A stretch of DNA of 64,000 nt, taken from Comamonas antarctica. GTDB taxonomy: Bacteria; Pseudomonadota; Gammaproteobacteria; Burkholderiales; Burkholderiaceae_C. The notes below the pieces were generated by a model. The model did no database searches, was not told the origin of the DNA, and was given only the letters and a program-made list of their open reading frames with translations. The translations under genes and the position numbers were made by a program. Numbering within the stretch: the first letter of the stretch is position 1; each line of letters opens with the position of its first letter. Location of the stretch: assembly GCF_013363755.1 (NCBI RefSeq), contig NZ_CP054841.1:186001-250000 (forward strand), in the 5' to 3' direction. Below are positions 32,058 to 39,960 of the stretch, in pieces.

Positions 32058-33347
32058 ATGACACACCGCCCCCCCACCCCGCAATTCCACGGCCTGCGCA
32101 CTGGCACTGCCGGCCTGCTTCTGGCGGCTTTTGCCGCGGCCGCGAGCGCCCAGCTTCCGCCCGGCGACGGCCCGGTACAGGTCCGCGCCGGGGTCGTCGA
32201 GCCCACGCCGGTGCCGTTCAACGACCGCCTGCTGAACCAGCTGCGCGTGCCCGCGGGCTTCAGCATCTCGGTGTTTGCCAAGGACTTGAAGAACGTGCGC
32301 TGGCTGGCCGTGGCGCCCAATGGCGATGTCTATGCAAGCCGGCGCGAACAGGGCGATGTGCTGCTGCTGCGCGACACCAACGGCGACGGCCAGGCCGATG
32401 AACAGAAGGTCGTGCTGCAGAACGCCAAGTACGCGCATGGCCTGGCGCTGCGCGATGGCAAGCTGTATCTGGTCACCGACAAGAAGCTGCTGGTGGCCGA
32501 TGTGCAGCCCGACGGCACGCTGTCGCCGGCGAAGACGCTGCTCGACGATCTGCCCGATGCCGGCCAGCACCCGAACCGCACGCTGGCCTTCGGGCCTGAC
32601 GGCTGGCTCTATGTCTCGGTGGGCTCGACCTGCAACAACTGCCGCGAGCCCAATCCCGAATCCGCGACGCTGCTGCGCATGCGCCCCGACGGCTCGGCGC
32701 GCGAAGTCTATGCCTCGGGCCTGCGCAACACGATCGGCTTTGGCTGGCACCCGGCCAGCGGCCAGCTCTATGGTTTCGACCATGGCTCGGACTACCAGGG
32801 CGACGACGAGCCGCCCGAGGAACTCAACGCCATCCACGCCAACAAGCACTACGGCTGGCCGTTCTGCTGGGGTGAGCGCAAGGTCACCACGACGCAATTC
32901 AACGAGCCGCCGCATACCACCAAGGCCGATTTCTGCCCGACCACCGAGGCACCGGTGCTGCACTACACCGCGCATGCCGCGCCGCTGGGCCTGGTGTTCT
33001 ACACCGGCGAACAGTTCCCGCGCGAATTCCGCGGCGACGCATTTGTCGCCTTCCGCGGTTCGTGGAACCGTTCCCAGCCCAGCGGCTACAGCGTGGTGCG
33101 CGTGCGCTTCGACGCCAGCGGCAAGCCCCAGGCCACCGAGGACTTCGCCACCGGCTGGCTGATGCAGCAGCTGCCGCCGGGCTTGAATGCGCCTGGCGCG
33201 GCGCCCGCGCCGGCCGAGCAGGCCAAGGCCCGGCGCCCGGCGCAATTCGGCCGCCTGGCCGGCCTGGCCCAGGCGCGCGACGGCTCGCTGCTGCTGGCCG
33301 AGGACCAGAACGGCGTGATCTACCGCATCCGTTACAGCGGCCGGTAA
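32058..33347 (+). CDS. Sorbosone dehydrogenase-family periplasmic beta-propeller protein
   Basis: This 429-residue protein has a signal peptide (cleavage near AASAQLPPG, about residue 32) and a six-bladed propeller of the sorbosone/glucose dehydrogenase type. Typical segments are LPDAGQHPNRTLAFGPDG, YVSVGSTCNNC, GLRNTIGFGWHP, DHGSDYQGDDEPPEE and KHYGWPFCWGE. Relatives use PQQ to oxidise sugars or aldehydes in the periplasm, but many are uncharacterised. It stands 41 bp before the SOD-propeller gene and probably forms an operon with it. The substrate is unknown. Confidence 0.87.
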   Translation: MTHRPPTPQFHGLRTGTAGLLLAAFAAAASAQLPPGDGPVQVRAGVVEPTPVPFNDRLLNQLRVPAGFSISVFAKDLKNVRWLAVAPNGDVYASRREQGDVLLLRDTNGDGQADEQKVVLQNAKYAHGLALRDGKLYLVTDKKLLVADVQPDGTLSPAKTLLDDLPDAGQHPNRTLAFGPDGWLYVSVGSTCNNCREPNPESATLLRMRPDGSAREVYASGLRNTIGFGWHPASGQLYGFDHGSDYQGDDEPPEELNAIHANKHYGWPFCWGERKVTTTQFNEPPHTTKADFCPTTEAPVLHYTAHAAPLGLVFYTGEQFPREFRGDAFVAFRGSWNRSQPSGYSVVRVRFDASGKPQATEDFATGWLMQQLPPGLNAPGAAPAPAEQAKARRPAQFGRLAGLAQARDGSLLLAEDQNGVIYRIRYSGR

Positions 33348-33388
33348 CTGCCATGCCCCATCAACGCAATTTCCAGGAATCCGCCGCC

Positions 33389-34927
33389 ATGAACCCACGT
33401 CCTTTCGTCCCCGCCAGCACCGCCGTGCTGTCCGCGCTGGCGCTGCTGCTCACCGGCTGCGCCGCCACCCGCAACTACGACATGCCTGCCGCGGGCAGCC
33501 ATGCGCCCGCGGCCGGCGCCCCCATGGCCGCAGCGCCGCCACAAGCCGCTGCCCAACCCCAACCCCAGCCCCAGGCCCGCGTGGCGCTGGTGACGCCCAC
33601 GGGCCAGCCCGCGGGCAGTGCCACGCTGCGCGAGCTGCCTGGCGGCGCGGGCGTGGAAATCGCGATTGAAGTGCGCGACATGGCGCCCGGCGCGCATGGC
33701 TTCCATATCCATGCCAACGGCGCCTGCGCGCCCGGCCCCGATGCCGCCAGCGGACAGATCGTCGCCTTCGGCGCGGCGGGCGGCCATTTCGACCCGTACC
33801 AGACGCGCAACCACGGCCGCCCCGGCCAGTCGGCGCATGAGGCCCATGCGGGCGAGGCGCCGAACATCGCGGTCGGCGCCGACCGCCGCGGCACGCTGCG
33901 CTTCACCAATCCACATGTCACGCTGCAGCCCGGCAAGACCACCATCCTGGGCCGCACGCTGATCGTGCACGAGCGCGAAGACGACTACGCCAGCGACCCG
34001 GCCGGCAACTCGGGCGGGCGCATTGCCTGCGGCATCATCGAGTCCACGGCGCCGGGCATGGTGCAGGGCCGCGCCATCTTCCAGGGCGCGAATGTGTTCC
34101 CCGAAGGCATTGCGGTCGACGGCCGCAGCGGCACGGCCTATGTCGGCTCGAGCAGCGACGGCCATATCTACCGCATTGCCGCGGGCGCCGACAAGGCCGA
34201 GATGCTGCAGATGGGCGGCTCGCCCGGGCGCCAGGCAGCCTTCGGCATGAAGGTCGATGCCGCGGGCCGGCTGTGGGTCGCGGGCGGCCCGGGCAACACC
34301 GTGGCCGTGGTCGATCCGCAGCGCGCGACCACCCTGGCCGTGGTGCAGGGCCCCAAGGAGGGCCAAGGCTTTCTCAACGACCTGGTGCTGACGTCCAGCC
34401 ATGCCTATGTCACCGATTCGTTCCGCCCGGTGCTGTGGCGCATTGCCACCGCGCCCGGCGCGCCGATGCTGCTCGAACCCTGGTTGGACCTGCGCAACAC
34501 GCCGGTGCGCTATGTCCCCAACCAGATCAACTTCAACGGCATCGTCGCCTCGCCCGACGGGCGCTGGCTGCTGGCCATCCAGCTGGCCACGGGCCAGCTG
34601 TGGCGCATCGACACCGGCTCGCGCGCAGTGAGCGAAGTGCGTGTCGAGGGCGGCTCGCTGGTCAATGGCGACGGCCTGGTGCTGGACGGCACAAACCGTC
34701 TCTTTGTGGTGCGCAATGCCGACAACGAGCTGGTGCAGCTGGCGCTGGCCGATGGCTGGGGCAGCGCGCGCGTCGAGCAGCGCCTGCACGATGCGCGGCT
34801 GAAGTACCCCACGACCGCGGCCAAGGCCGGCAACGCGCTGCTGGTGGTCAACGGCCAGCTCAACAAGCAAAAGGACCCGCCGCCCTTCCTGCCCTTCGAC
34901 GTGCTGCGCGTCGGCCTGCCGCGTTAA
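33389..34927 (+). CDS. Lipoprotein fusing Cu/Zn superoxide dismutase and a beta-propeller
   Basis: This is a 512-residue protein. A lipobox (LLLTGC, Cys near 23) is followed by a Pro/Ala/Gln-rich linker to about residue 65, then a SodC domain (about 66-225) and an SMP-30/NHL-like propeller (about 230-510). Copper ligands are visible: FHIH, AGGHFDP and LIVHERE. So are the disulphide cysteines and the active-site Arg in GGRIACGI. The zinc site keeps its histidines, but the Asp of the usual HAGDxPN reads Glu (HAGEAPN). SodC removes periplasmic superoxide, and the propeller's ligand is unknown. The ATG at 33389 gives the lipoprotein signal. The sorbosone-dehydrogenase-like gene lies just upstream. 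Confidence 0.85.
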   Translation: MNPRPFVPASTAVLSALALLLTGCAATRNYDMPAAGSHAPAAGAPMAAAPPQAAAQPQPQPQARVALVTPTGQPAGSATLRELPGGAGVEIAIEVRDMAPGAHGFHIHANGACAPGPDAASGQIVAFGAAGGHFDPYQTRNHGRPGQSAHEAHAGEAPNIAVGADRRGTLRFTNPHVTLQPGKTTILGRTLIVHEREDDYASDPAGNSGGRIACGIIESTAPGMVQGRAIFQGANVFPEGIAVDGRSGTAYVGSSSDGHIYRIAAGADKAEMLQMGGSPGRQAAFGMKVDAAGRLWVAGGPGNTVAVVDPQRATTLAVVQGPKEGQGFLNDLVLTSSHAYVTDSFRPVLWRIATAPGAPMLLEPWLDLRNTPVRYVPNQINFNGIVASPDGRWLLAIQLATGQLWRIDTGSRAVSEVRVEGGSLVNGDGLVLDGTNRLFVVRNADNELVQLALADGWGSARVEQRLHDARLKYPTTAAKAGNALLVVNGQLNKQKDPPPFLPFDVLRVGLPR

Positions 34928-35250
34928 ACGTCCCCGCCCTGGGCCTGTGCATACCACGGCGCATAGGGCGTGTTGCGCGCCAGGTGGCGGTTGAAATCCG
35001 GCGCGCCATCCGTCCACCAGGGCGCGCCGCGCTCGCCCAGCCCGAGCTTGGCCTGGTGCACGGCGGCGCGCGCCGCGGCCAGGCGCGTGGCATCGCCCTG
35101 CGCCAGCGCCGCCTTGACGCCGCGCCGCGCGGCGGACAGGTCGTGGACCAGCGCCGCGCGCTGCGCTTCGGGCAGCTGCGGATTGCTGGCGCGCCACAGG
35201 CGCCCGCGCACCACGATGTAGCGGCCGTCGGGCGTGGTCAGTACGGACAT
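34924..35250 (-). CDS. Conserved hypothetical protein
   Basis: This 108-residue soluble protein has no signal peptide. It has the recurring layout TPDGRYIVVRGRLWRASNP, then a helical segment (AARRGVKAALAQGD..AKLGLGERG), then PWWTDGAPDFNRHLARNTPY. I recall highly similar short proteins in many proteobacteria, all of unknown function. The stop overlaps the end of the convergent SOD-propeller gene by 4 bases. It is divergent from the SDR gene. Confidence 0.75.
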   Translation of the reverse strand: MSVLTTPDGRYIVVRGRLWRASNPQLPEAQRAALVHDLSAARRGVKAALAQGDATRLAAARAAVHQAKLGLGERGAPWWTDGAPDFNRHLARNTPYAPWYAQAQGGDV

Positions 35251-35380
35251 GCTTCTCCTCGGGTGGCGGCCGGTTCCGCCGCCGTCCTACATGGCGGCGC
35301 GGGCGTGCCGCATACAACACTTTAAACGCCGCAGCGCCCCACTGGCGCCGCGCGGCATCCTCTTTCCTATCGGACGTTTC

Positions 35381-36415
35381 ATGGTCACTTCAGACAACAC
35401 CTCCTCCCGCCCACCTGTCAGCGCGCGCTCCACCCCGCCCCGGGACCAGGTGGTCGTGATCACCGGCGCCTCGAGCGGCATCGGCCACGCCACCGCGCTG
35501 GCATTCGCCCGCCGCGGCGCGCGCCTGGTGCTCGCGGCGCGCGACACCGACACGTTGGCCCCGGTGGTCGCGGCCTGCCGCGAGGCCGGCGCGGCCGCGG
35601 CGCTGGCGGTGCCCACCGATGTCACCGATGCCGAAGCCGTCGGGAAACTGGCCCAGGCCGCGCTGGGCGCGCACGGGCAGATCGATGTGTGGATCAATGG
35701 CGTGGGCGTCGGCGCCGTGGGCCGCTTCGACGAAACGCCGCTGGCCGCGCACCGCCGCGTGGTCGAGGCCAATCTCATCGGCCACCTGCACGGCGCGCAT
35801 GCCGCGCTGCGCCACTTCCGCGAGCGCGGGCGCGGCACGCTGATCAACCTGATCTCGATTGGCGGCTGGGTGCCCGCGCCCTACGCGGCAGCCTACACCG
35901 CGAGCAAGTTCGGGCTGCGCGGCTTGTCGCAGGCGCTGCGCGCCGAGGTGTTCGACCTGCCCAAGGTGCATGTCTGCGATGTCGCGCCCACCTTTGTCGA
36001 CTCGCCGGGCCTGTCGCATGGCGCCAACTACACCGGCAGCAACATCCGCCCGCCGATCCCCATGGTCGATCCGCGCCGCGTGGCACGCTCTATCGTGGCG
36101 CTCGTGGACCGCCCGCGCGCCATCACCTGGGTCGGCGCGGCCGCGGCCCCGGGCCGGCTGGCCCAGGCCATCGCGCCGCAGTGGCTCGGCGGCGCCATGC
36201 AGCGCCTCACGCGCTGGGCGCTCCGGCGCGCCCAGCCCGCGCCGCGCACCGACGGCAATCTGTTCGCGCCCTCGCAGGGCACGCAGATCGACGGCGGCCA
36301 GCGCCAGGCCAACCAGCATGCGCTGGGGACCGTGGTGGCGGCAGGGGTGCTGGGGCTGGCGATCGGCATCTGGGCCGGCGGCCGCCGCAAGCCCGCACGC
36401 CATCCGGTGGAGTGA
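35381..36415 (+). CDS. SDR-family oxidoreductase with C-terminal membrane helix
   Basis: This 344-residue protein is a short-chain dehydrogenase with a Rossmann motif TGASSGIG near residue 27, a catalytic Ser region (LISIGGW) and YTASK near 170. These define NAD(P)-dependent alcohol or ketone oxidoreductases. The C-terminus after about 290 is an extension ending in a predicted transmembrane helix (GTVVAAGVLGLAIGIWAGG), so it may be anchored to the inner membrane. The substrate is unknown. Monocistronic, and followed by the repeat array. Confidence 0.9.
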   Translation: MVTSDNTSSRPPVSARSTPPRDQVVVITGASSGIGHATALAFARRGARLVLAARDTDTLAPVVAACREAGAAAALAVPTDVTDAEAVGKLAQAALGAHGQIDVWINGVGVGAVGRFDETPLAAHRRVVEANLIGHLHGAHAALRHFRERGRGTLINLISIGGWVPAPYAAAYTASKFGLRGLSQALRAEVFDLPKVHVCDVAPTFVDSPGLSHGANYTGSNIRPPIPMVDPRRVARSIVALVDRPRAITWVGAAAAPGRLAQAIAPQWLGGAMQRLTRWALRRAQPAPRTDGNLFAPSQGTQIDGGQRQANQHALGTVVAAGVLGLAIGIWAGGRRKPARHPVE

Positions 36416-36511
36416 AGGGCGGGTTCGCGCCCTGTACGGCGGGATTGCGCAAGATGGAGGGCGGGACGTCCATCCTTCGACCGGGCTCAGGACGAACGGA
36501 AACACCGCTCA

Positions 36512-36690
36512 TCCTGAGGCTGTCGTCCCCACCACTTACCCTGAGCTTGTCTCCCCACCACTTACCCTCAGCTTGTCTCCCCACCGCTCACCCTGAGCCT
36601 GGCGCCCACTCCGCTCACCCTGAGTCTGGCGCCCACTCCGCTCACCCTGAGCTTGGCGCCCACTCCGCTCACCCTGAGCCTGTCGAAGGG
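36512..36690. repeat. Tandem array of 26-27 bp units, six copies plus a partial
   Basis: The units begin CCCTGAGC and end CCGCTCA or CCACTTA. Boundaries are 36512-36538, 36539-36564, 36565-36590, 36591-36617, 36618-36644, 36645-36671 and a partial at 36672-36690. Units 4-6 are nearly identical (CCCTGAGCCTGGCGCCCACT..); units 1-3 form a second subtype (..TTGTCTCCCCACC..). There are no unique spacers, so it is not a CRISPR. Confidence 0.85.
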
Positions 36691-36756
36691 TGGGATTCAA
36701 GCGTTCCAGATGAAAGCGTGGGCCCATCCATCCTTCGATCCTTCGACAAGCTCAGG
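36673..36756. repeat. 17-bp inverted repeat closing the array
   Basis: CCTGAGCCTGTCGAAGG (36673-36689) and CCTTCGACAAGCTCAGG (36740-36756) are inverted copies with one mismatch and a 50-base loop. The resulting stem could act as a transcription terminator for the convergent SDR and lrp genes, or be the footprint of a REP-like element. Confidence 0.7.
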
Positions 36757-36806
36757 ATCAGGACGAACGGAACCACCTTTTGACCTGAACCTGTCGCCTC
36801 CGCGTC

Positions 36807-37280
36807 TCACCCCAAATCCACCGGTACCCCCATGCCGGTCTTCACCCGGTCCATTGCCACCAGGGTCTTGAACGCCTTTACATTGCCGCTGTCTTGGAAC
36901 AGCGCGCGCGTCAGCGCCACATACTGCTCCATGTCGCGCACCAGGAACACCAGCACGAAATCGCACTCGCCCGCGACGTAGTAGCACTGCTGCACCTGCG
37001 GACACGCGTTGAAGCTCTTTTGCAGCGCATCGAGCAGGTCGCTGCGCTCGTTTTCGACCATGACCTCGGTGATCACCGTCAGCCCATAGCCCAGCGCCTT
37101 GGGGTTCAGGCGCGCGCTGTAGCCCTCGATGACGCCGGCCTCGGACAGCAGCCGCAGGCGCCGGTTCACGGCCGCCGTGGACAGGTGCGCGCGCTCGCCG
37201 AGTTCGCTTTGCGGCAGGCGCGCATCGCGCTGGATCTCCGCCAGCAGCGCACGGTCGTAGGCATCGAGCTTCACTGACAT
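36807..37280 (-). CDS. Lrp/AsnC-family transcriptional regulator
   Basis: This 157-residue protein has an N-terminal helix-turn-helix (LPQSELGERAHLSTAAVNRRL, about residues 22-42) and a C-terminal RAM ligand-binding domain (YVAGECDFVLVFLVRDMEQY near 100). Members bind amino acids and control their transport or metabolism. The ATG at 37280 fits the family length. It is divergent from an EamA exporter, a common pair in which Lrp regulates amino-acid export. Confidence 0.92.
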   Translation of the reverse strand: MSVKLDAYDRALLAEIQRDARLPQSELGERAHLSTAAVNRRLRLLSEAGVIEGYSARLNPKALGYGLTVITEVMVENERSDLLDALQKSFNACPQVQQCYYVAGECDFVLVFLVRDMEQYVALTRALFQDSGNVKAFKTLVAMDRVKTGMGVPVDLG

Positions 37281-37362
37281 GGGTGCTTTCCTCAAAATCC
37301 GGGCCAAAAGGTGAACGTTATTCCACTTATCCCGGTGAAATCGAGATAAAAAACCAGGCAGG

Positions 37363-37377
37363 CGAAATATTATTCAC
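37363..37377. promoter_or_regulatory. Lrp-like box in the lrp/EamA gap
   Basis: CGAAATATTATTCAC matches the Lrp consensus YAGHAWATTWTDCTR at 11 of 15 positions. It lies 51 bp upstream of the EamA start in the otherwise AT-enriched 147-bp divergent gap 37281-37427. A second dyad, GTGAACG..ATTCCAC, lies near 37311-37326. Confidence 0.4.
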
Positions 37378-37427
37378 TACTGCACCGCCCATCCTGGCGC
37401 GCGCCTGTCTTCTCCGCTTCGGTTCCC

Positions 37428-38378
37428 ATGTCCACCTCCCCCTCCAACACGCCGTCCGGCGTGGCCTTCAATGTGCTGGCCTCGGTCCTGTTTGCGCTGA
37501 TGTATGCCTATGGCAGCCTGCTGACGCCGCTCACCGGCGAGCAGGTCTTCGGCTGGCGCATCCTGCTGACGCTGCCTTGCCTCACGCTGCTGGTACTGGC
37601 CACGGGGTACGGCCCGGCAGTGCGCGCGCTCGCCCGGCGCATCCGCTACGAGCGGCATTTCTGGACCACGCGGCTGTTGTCGGCGCTGCTGCTGGGCGTG
37701 CAGCTGTGGCTGTTCATGTGGGCGCCGATCAACGGCCGTGGGCTCGATGTGTCGCTGGGCTATTTCCTGCTGCCGATCTCCATGGTGCTGCTGGGGCGCG
37801 TGGCGTTTGGCGAACGCCTGAGCCGGCCGCAGTTGCTGGCCTGCGTTCTGGCGCTGATCGGTATCGCTTGCCAGCTCGTGCTGGCGCAGACGCTGTCCTG
37901 GCCGGCGCTGCTGGTGTGCCTGGGCTATCCGGTCTATTTCTGGCTGCGCCGGCGCACCGATACCAACCATCTGGCCGCGACCTGGCTCGACATGGCGCTG
38001 GCCCTGCCCGCCAGCCTGTTTTTCCTGCTGCAAGGCGGTGAACTGTTGCCGCACGATGCCTCGGCCGCCCTGCCCTGGCTGATCCTCGGCCTGGGCGCGC
38101 TCAGCGCGCTGGCGCTGGGCTGTCAGGCGCTGTCGATGCCGCGCTTGAATGTGACGCTGTTCGGCCTGCTGATCTATGTCGAGCCGGTGCTGCTGGTCGT
38201 GGCCGCAGTGCTGCTGGGCGAAACGATCGAGCGCGCGCAATGGCCGACCTATGCCGCGATCTGGCTGGCGGTGCTGGTGCTGGTGGCCGAGGGCGCGCTG
38301 GCGCTGGTGTCAGCGCGCCGGGCCAAAGCCAAAGAAGCCGGGCTTGGGCGCGCGCGTGGGGTGCCGCGGCGCGTCTGA
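37428..38378 (+). CDS. EamA/RarD-like transporter
   Basis: This 316-residue, ten-helix DMT-superfamily protein begins FNVLASVLFALMYAYGSLLTPLTGEQVFGWRI, with first-half features LSLGYFLLP and FGERLSRPQ that resemble RarD. It probably exports a small metabolite or amino acid. It is divergent from the Lrp regulator. The last 69 bases overlap, on the opposite strand, the end of a conserved hypothetical gene. Confidence 0.88.
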   Translation: MSTSPSNTPSGVAFNVLASVLFALMYAYGSLLTPLTGEQVFGWRILLTLPCLTLLVLATGYGPAVRALARRIRYERHFWTTRLLSALLLGVQLWLFMWAPINGRGLDVSLGYFLLPISMVLLGRVAFGERLSRPQLLACVLALIGIACQLVLAQTLSWPALLVCLGYPVYFWLRRRTDTNHLAATWLDMALALPASLFFLLQGGELLPHDASAALPWLILGLGALSALALGCQALSMPRLNVTLFGLLIYVEPVLLVVAAVLLGETIERAQWPTYAAIWLAVLVLVAEGALALVSARRAKAKEAGLGRARGVPRRV

Positions 38379-38618
38379 GCGCGGCGGCGCCGGCTGCGGC
38401 CCGGCGGGGCTGCGCGGCCCGATCTCGAGATCGTCGATCATGGCCTCCAGCGCCATCAGGCCCTCGGCCATGGCCTGGCGGTAGCTCGAGACGGGCTGCG
38501 GCGCGCGCCGCAGTTGCGACCATGCGCCCTCGCTGCCCCGCTCGCTCAGCAGCCAGCGGAACTGGCCCGCCACGGGTTCTTCCACCGATACGGCAATGGG
38601 ACGAAGCAGGGTACGCAT
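38310..38618 (-). CDS. Conserved hypothetical protein
   Basis: This is a 102-residue soluble protein beginning MRTLLRPIAVSVEEPVAGQF. Its first 65 residues form a compact, plausible domain (FRWLLSERGS..., YRQAMAEGLMALEAMIDD) of a type I recall from other Comamonadaceae but cannot name. The C-terminal third is Pro-rich, ends PKPGFFGFGPAR and overlaps the EamA gene by 69 bases tail to tail. No signal or membrane segment. Confidence 0.6.
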   Translation of the reverse strand: MRTLLRPIAVSVEEPVAGQFRWLLSERGSEGAWSQLRRAPQPVSSYRQAMAEGLMALEAMIDDLEIGPRSPAGPQPAPPRSDAPRHPTRAPKPGFFGFGPAR

Positions 38619-38753
38619 GGCGCCAGCATAGGGCGCGAGCCGGCGCGGGCGAAGGTATGCACGCCTACTGGTCATGCAAGCAAAGACCTACAGCGCGGCC
38701 TCAGGAGCAACCGCACACTTCGAGCAAGCGGTTCATGAAGGAGCAAGATCGAT

Positions 38754-39671
38754 ATGGCCACTGGAAGTCGCACCCTCTGGAAAGGCGCCATCAGCTTCGG
38801 GCTGGTGCATATCCCGGTGGGCCTGCACAGCGCCGCCTCGGAGCAAGGCGTGGATTTCGACTGGCTCGACAAGCGCAGCATGGACCCGGTCGGCTACAAG
38901 CGCATCAACAAGCGCACCGGCCGCGAGATCGACCGCGAGAACATCGTCAAGGGCGTGGAATACGAAGACGGCAAGTATGTGCTGGTCAGCCCCGAGGAAG
39001 TCGAGGCGGTGTTCCCCAAGACCACGCAGACCATAGAAATCGAGCGTTTCATCGACGCCAGCGAGCTGCCCTTCATCTTTCTCGAACGGCCGTATTACGT
39101 CGCGCCGATCAACAAGAGCGACAAGGTCTACGCGCTGCTGCGCGAGGCGCTGCTGGCCACGGGCAAGATCGCGCTGGCCAAGGTGGTCATCTCGACCAAG
39201 CAGCATCTCGCGGCGCTCGTGCCCTCGGGCCCGGCGCTGGTGCTGAACCTGCTGCGCTGGGGCGATGAGGTCAAGACGCTGGAATCGCTGGAGCTGCCGG
39301 CCGAGGGCAGCAAGGGCGTGGGCGCGGCCGAGCTGAAGATGGCCAAGCAACTGATCGCGGAAATGTCGGGCGCCTGGGACCCCGATGATTTCCAGGACGA
39401 ATTCCGCCACCAGATCATGAAGCTGGTGGAAAAGAAGGCCAAGGCCGGCGACAGCCACACCGTGGTCGAGCCCGAAGAGGAGACGCCGTCTTCGGGTGGC
39501 GAAGTCATTGATCTGACGGCGCTGCTGCAGCGCAGCTTGCGCGGCGGCAAGGCGCCCGCCGGCAAGGCGCCGGCCAAGAAGGCAGCCGCCAAGAAGGCCG
39601 CCGCGAAAAAGGCGCCGGCGAAGAAAACCGCGAGCCGCAGTTCGGCGGCAACGCACAAAAAGGCCGCCTGA
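38754..39671 (+). CDS. ku: Non-homologous end-joining protein Ku
   Basis: This 305-residue bacterial Ku begins RTLWKGAISFGLVHIPVGL and has the core Ku beta-barrel (IEIERFIDASELPFIFLERPYYV near residue 100). After residue 255 comes a Lys/Ala-rich tail with PAKKAAAKKAAAKK repeats that binds DNA non-specifically. Homodimers load on double-strand ends and recruit LigD. AAGGAG precedes the ATG. A DUF3606 gene and ligD follow on the same strand, forming an NHEJ unit. Confidence 0.96.
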   Translation: MATGSRTLWKGAISFGLVHIPVGLHSAASEQGVDFDWLDKRSMDPVGYKRINKRTGREIDRENIVKGVEYEDGKYVLVSPEEVEAVFPKTTQTIEIERFIDASELPFIFLERPYYVAPINKSDKVYALLREALLATGKIALAKVVISTKQHLAALVPSGPALVLNLLRWGDEVKTLESLELPAEGSKGVGAAELKMAKQLIAEMSGAWDPDDFQDEFRHQIMKLVEKKAKAGDSHTVVEPEEETPSSGGEVIDLTALLQRSLRGGKAPAGKAPAKKAAAKKAAAKKAPAKKTASRSSAATHKKAA

Positions 39672-39764
39672 GCTTCGGCTGTCCGGGCTGCGTGCGCACC
39701 GTACACGGCTTCGCGGGCGGCAGGCACGGCTTTTCCAACGATTTTTTCACTCCAGGAGCAAAGC

Positions 39765-39947
39765 ATGGCAGACGACAAGACCCAGACCGGCGGCCAGGAC
39801 CGCAAGCGCATCAGCCTCAGCGAGGACTATGAAGTGCGCGACTGGTCGAAGAAGTTCAATGTGACGCCCGAGCAGCTCAAGGACGCGGTGCAGGCCGTGG
39901 GTAACGACGCCGAGGCCGTCGAGAAGCACCTGCGCGCGCGCGGCTGA
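39765..39947 (+). CDS. DUF3606 small protein
   Basis: This 60-residue protein matches DUF3606, short helical proteins of unknown function: RISLSEDYEVRDWSKKFNVT then EQLKDAVQAVGNDAEAVEKHL. A good CAGGAG ribosome site precedes it. It lies between ku (93-bp gap) and ligD (13-bp gap). Cotranscription with NHEJ genes is likely, but a role in repair is not established. Confidence 0.85.
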   Translation: MADDKTQTGGQDRKRISLSEDYEVRDWSKKFNVTPEQLKDAVQAVGNDAEAVEKHLRARG

Positions 39948-39960
39948 AGCCGTCTGCAGC

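Larger units (their letters stand above)
36416..36806. repeat. Intergenic repeat region (no gene)
   Basis: This 391-bp non-coding stretch between the SDR gene and the convergent lrp gene is filled by degenerate repeats. CCTTCGACCGGGCTCAGG followed by GACGAACGGA occurs at 36474-36500. A tandem array occupies 36512-36690. CCTTCGACAAGCTCAGG followed by a CGAACGGAA tail occurs at 36740-36772. Such elements are common between genes of Comamonadaceae and related bacteria. Short open frames inside it (reading RQAQGERSG again and again on the minus strand) are artefacts of the repeat. Confidence 0.85.

Noticed and set aside
36512..36690. CRISPR-like array
   Set aside because: The 26-27 bp units are directly adjacent without unique spacers, and no cas genes are nearby.
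36536..36727. Short minus-strand frame encoding repeated RQAQGERSG peptides
   Set aside because: It is a translation of the 26-27 bp intergenic repeat array, with no ribosome site and no conserved protein; such peptides are annotation artefacts.
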